Positions 62,579 to 64,000 of a stretch of 64,000 bases of DNA are shown here, in pieces. This DNA is from Sandaracinobacteroides saxicola (GTDB lineage: Bacteria > Pseudomonadota > Alphaproteobacteria > Sphingomonadales > Sphingomonadaceae), in contig NZ_CP059851.1 in the NCBI RefSeq assembly GCF_014117445.1, forward strand, positions 2,833,501 through 2,897,500, written 5' to 3'. The position numbers and the translations under genes are program-made. Position 1 is the stretch's first letter. Each line of letters opens with the position of its first letter. The notes below the pieces were generated by a model that was not told where the DNA came from, searched no databases, and saw only the letters and a list, made by a program, of their open reading frames with translations.

Positions 62579-62597
62579 CCCATCCCGTTGCCGCCGA

Positions 62598-64000
62598 TCA
62601 GTTGCCGAACGTCCGCTGCCACCAGCCACGGCGGGGCGGCCCTTCGGGCTGCGGTTCGGGCGCGGGCGGCTCGGCAACCGCCACGTCGGCCGCGACCGGC
62701 TCGGCAACGGCAGCCATTTCGGCGGCAACCGGTTCGGCTTCCGCCATGGCCGGTTCCGCAGGCTCCGCCGTTTCAACCTTGGGCTTGCGCGCCCGGCTGC
62801 GTTTGGGCTTGGCCACGGCTTCCTCCGCCACCGCTTCGGGTGCCACAACCTCCGGCACCGTCGCTTCGGCTTCCACGGCCGGGGCCGCCGCCTCGGCTGG
62901 TGGCAGATCATCGGCCTTGGCCTTGCGCGTGCGACGGCGCTTCGGCTTCTCGGCGGGTTCGGCGGCAACCTCGTCAACGGTGACCGGCATGGGCTCGACC
63001 ACCGCTACGGCCGCTACAGCTTCAGCAGCGTCTTCCATGCCCTCGTCCGTGCCATCACCGTCGGCGCCATCCATGGGTGCGGCTTCACCATCCTCGCGCC
63101 GGCCACCACGCCGGCGACGGCGCCGGCGACGGCGCGGCTCGCGATCGGCCATGCCCTCCTCATCGGCGGGTCGCTCCGCCGCGTCGCTTTCGCCATCGTC
63201 GGATGCGGGCGCCTCCTGCCCCTCCTCCTCGGCCGGTCGCGGCGCATCGCGATCGCGCCCGCCACGCCGCCGCCGGCGCCGACCACCGCGGCGATCGTCG
63301 CGGTCATCGCGCCGGCGCTCCTCCCGCTCGGAATCGTCGCGTTCCTCGCCCTCGTCCTCATCACCCTCCTCAGGCACGTCGTCCTCGTCATCCTCGACGA
63401 TGCCGACCGGCGCCGGCAGCCGGTCGGACCGCGGCGCCTGGGCCGGCGGCGGACCACTGCTGTCCACCACCATGCGGCTGCCGATCAGGCTTTCGTCGGG
63501 CACCACCTCGATGGTGATGCCATAGCGGCTTTCCAGCTCGACGATCTCCTCACGCTTTCGGTTGAGGATATAGATCGCCACCGGCCGGTCGGCGCGCAGC
63601 CGGAAATGCGTTGCCCGGCCCTTGACGATCTCCTCCTCCAGCATGCGCAGCGCCAGCAGGGCGGCCGACGACGGCGAACGCACCAGACCGGTGCCGTCGC
63701 ACATCGGGCAGCTGTGGGTGCTCGCCTCCAGCACGCCGGTGCGCAGCCGCTGCCGGCTCATCTCCATCAGGCCAAAGGCGCTGATGCGGCCCACCTGGAT
63801 GCGCGCCCGGTCGTTCTTCAACGCATCCTTCAGCGCGCGTTCGACCTTGCGGTTGTTGCTGTGGTGATCCATGTCGATGAAATCGATCACCACCAGACCG
63901 GCCATGTCGCGCAGCCGCAGCTGGCGCGCCACTTCCTCGGCGGCCTCGATGTTGGTCTTCAGCGCGGTTTCCTCGATGTTATACTCGCGCGTCGACCGGC
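62598..64000 (-). CDS. rne: Ribonuclease E/G, C-terminal part (continues beyond right edge)
   Basis: The frame enters at 64000 (RSTREYNIEETALKTNIEAA) and ends at 62598, giving about 467 residues of RNase E. The catalytic part shows LRLRDMAGLVVIDFIDMDHHSNNRKVE (DNase-I-like region with Mg-binding Asp) and the Zn-link CPMCDGTG. Then RADRPVAIYILNRKREEIVELE ends the ordered core. The remaining 270 or so residues are low-complexity: Asp/Glu blocks, runs of up to eleven basic residues, then Ala/Pro/Glu-rich sequence ending RRGWWQRTFGN. That tail should bind RNA and degradosome partners. It initiates mRNA decay and processes rRNA and tRNA. It is transcribed toward ptsP and ends at a strong terminator. 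Confidence 0.95.
   Translation of the reverse strand, partial: RSTREYNIEETALKTNIEAAEEVARQLRLRDMAGLVVIDFIDMDHHSNNRKVERALKDALKNDRARIQVGRISAFGLMEMSRQRLRTGVLEASTHSCPMCDGTGLVRSPSSAALLALRMLEEEIVKGRATHFRLRADRPVAIYILNRKREEIVELESRYGITIEVVPDESLIGSRMVVDSSGPPPAQAPRSDRLPAPVGIVEDDEDDVPEEGDEDEGEERDDSEREERRRDDRDDRRGGRRRRRRGGRDRDAPRPAEEEGQEAPASDDGESDAAERPADEEGMADREPRRRRRRRRRGGRREDGEAAPMDGADGDGTDEGMEDAAEAVAAVAVVEPMPVTVDEVAAEPAEKPKRRRTRKAKADDLPPAEAAAPAVEAEATVPEVVAPEAVAEEAVAKPKRSRARKPKVETAEPAEPAMAEAEPVAAEMAAVAEPVAADVAVAEPPAPEPQPEGPPRRGWWQRTFGN

Noticed and set aside
62602..63525. 307-codon plus-strand frame rich in Ser/Ala/Arg opposite rne
   Set aside because: It mirrors the low-complexity tail of RNase E and has no independent coding signal.

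Overview
The window looks like chromosomal DNA from a high-GC alphaproteobacterium, most likely a member of the Sphingomonadales. Several features point there: a PEPxxWA-CTERM sorting tail, an 835-residue TonB-dependent receptor, paired acyl-CoA dehydrogenases, a CysNC fusion, GTG/TTG starts, and aspartate kinase near PtsP with RNase E beyond it. Most genes are very GC-rich. The pieces that look foreign (1-720, about 9.2-9.7 kb, 50.3-52.4 kb) are visibly AT-richer.

Layout. 1-0.8 kb: internally deleted serine-recombinase remnant, an AT-richer gene-free stretch, then tRNA-Thr(CGU). 0.9-6.1 kb (minus): acetoacetyl-CoA reductase, ferrochelatase coupled to a molybdenum hydroxylase large subunit, and a membrane protein. 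6.2-9.7 kb: YdeP-type molybdopterin oxidoreductase, a RelE/ParE-type toxin-antitoxin pair and a small orphan gene. 9.8-14.0 kb (minus): beta-helix protein, diheme cytochrome, membrane-anchored AraC regulator and fatty acid hydroxylase. 14.1-21.2 kb: Uma2 endonuclease, then rnr, topA, dprA and plsY, overlapping or nearly so on the minus strand. 21.2-34.6 kb: a probable uptake and catabolic locus. Its minus arm holds TonB receptor, MFS carrier, FAD oxidase, nitrilase-fold protein, methyltransferase and a 118-residue protein. Its plus arm holds a DUF1330 protein and a membrane protein, then, past a minus-strand secreted repeat protein, an AMP-ligase and a D-aminoacylase-like amidohydrolase. 34.6-41.7 kb (minus): sulfate activation (cysD, cysNC) and an RND efflux pair. 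41.8-47.6 kb: acyl-CoA synthetase, XRE regulator, PEP-CTERM protein and two acyl-CoA dehydrogenases. 47.7-50.3 kb (plus): lgt, MidA-type methyltransferase and an SDR, all overlapping. 50.4-53.1 kb (minus): low-GC OLD-like ATPase/nuclease and a VapBC pair. 53.1-53.7 kb: an island of perfect hairpins. 53.7-64.0 kb: patatin lipoprotein, leuA with a leader peptide, lysC, VOC protein, a second VapBC pair, a nitronate monooxygenase-like flavoprotein, ptsP and the 3' part of rne.

How the genes work together. Many neighbours overlap by four bases (ATGA, GTGA, TTGA) or one base (TGATG), so translational coupling is a dominant theme. The catabolic minus arm runs by such overlaps straight into the housekeeping genes plsY and dprA, with topA and rnr following.

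Most unusual points: palindromic repeats that sit in frame inside two genes; a 33-bp tandem repeat that multiplies the dprA start codon; two hydrolase-fold proteins in the catabolic locus that lack canonical catalytic or metal-binding residues; a conserved but functionally unknown beta-helix/diheme-cytochrome pair; and a single-chain ATPase-TOPRIM defence candidate.
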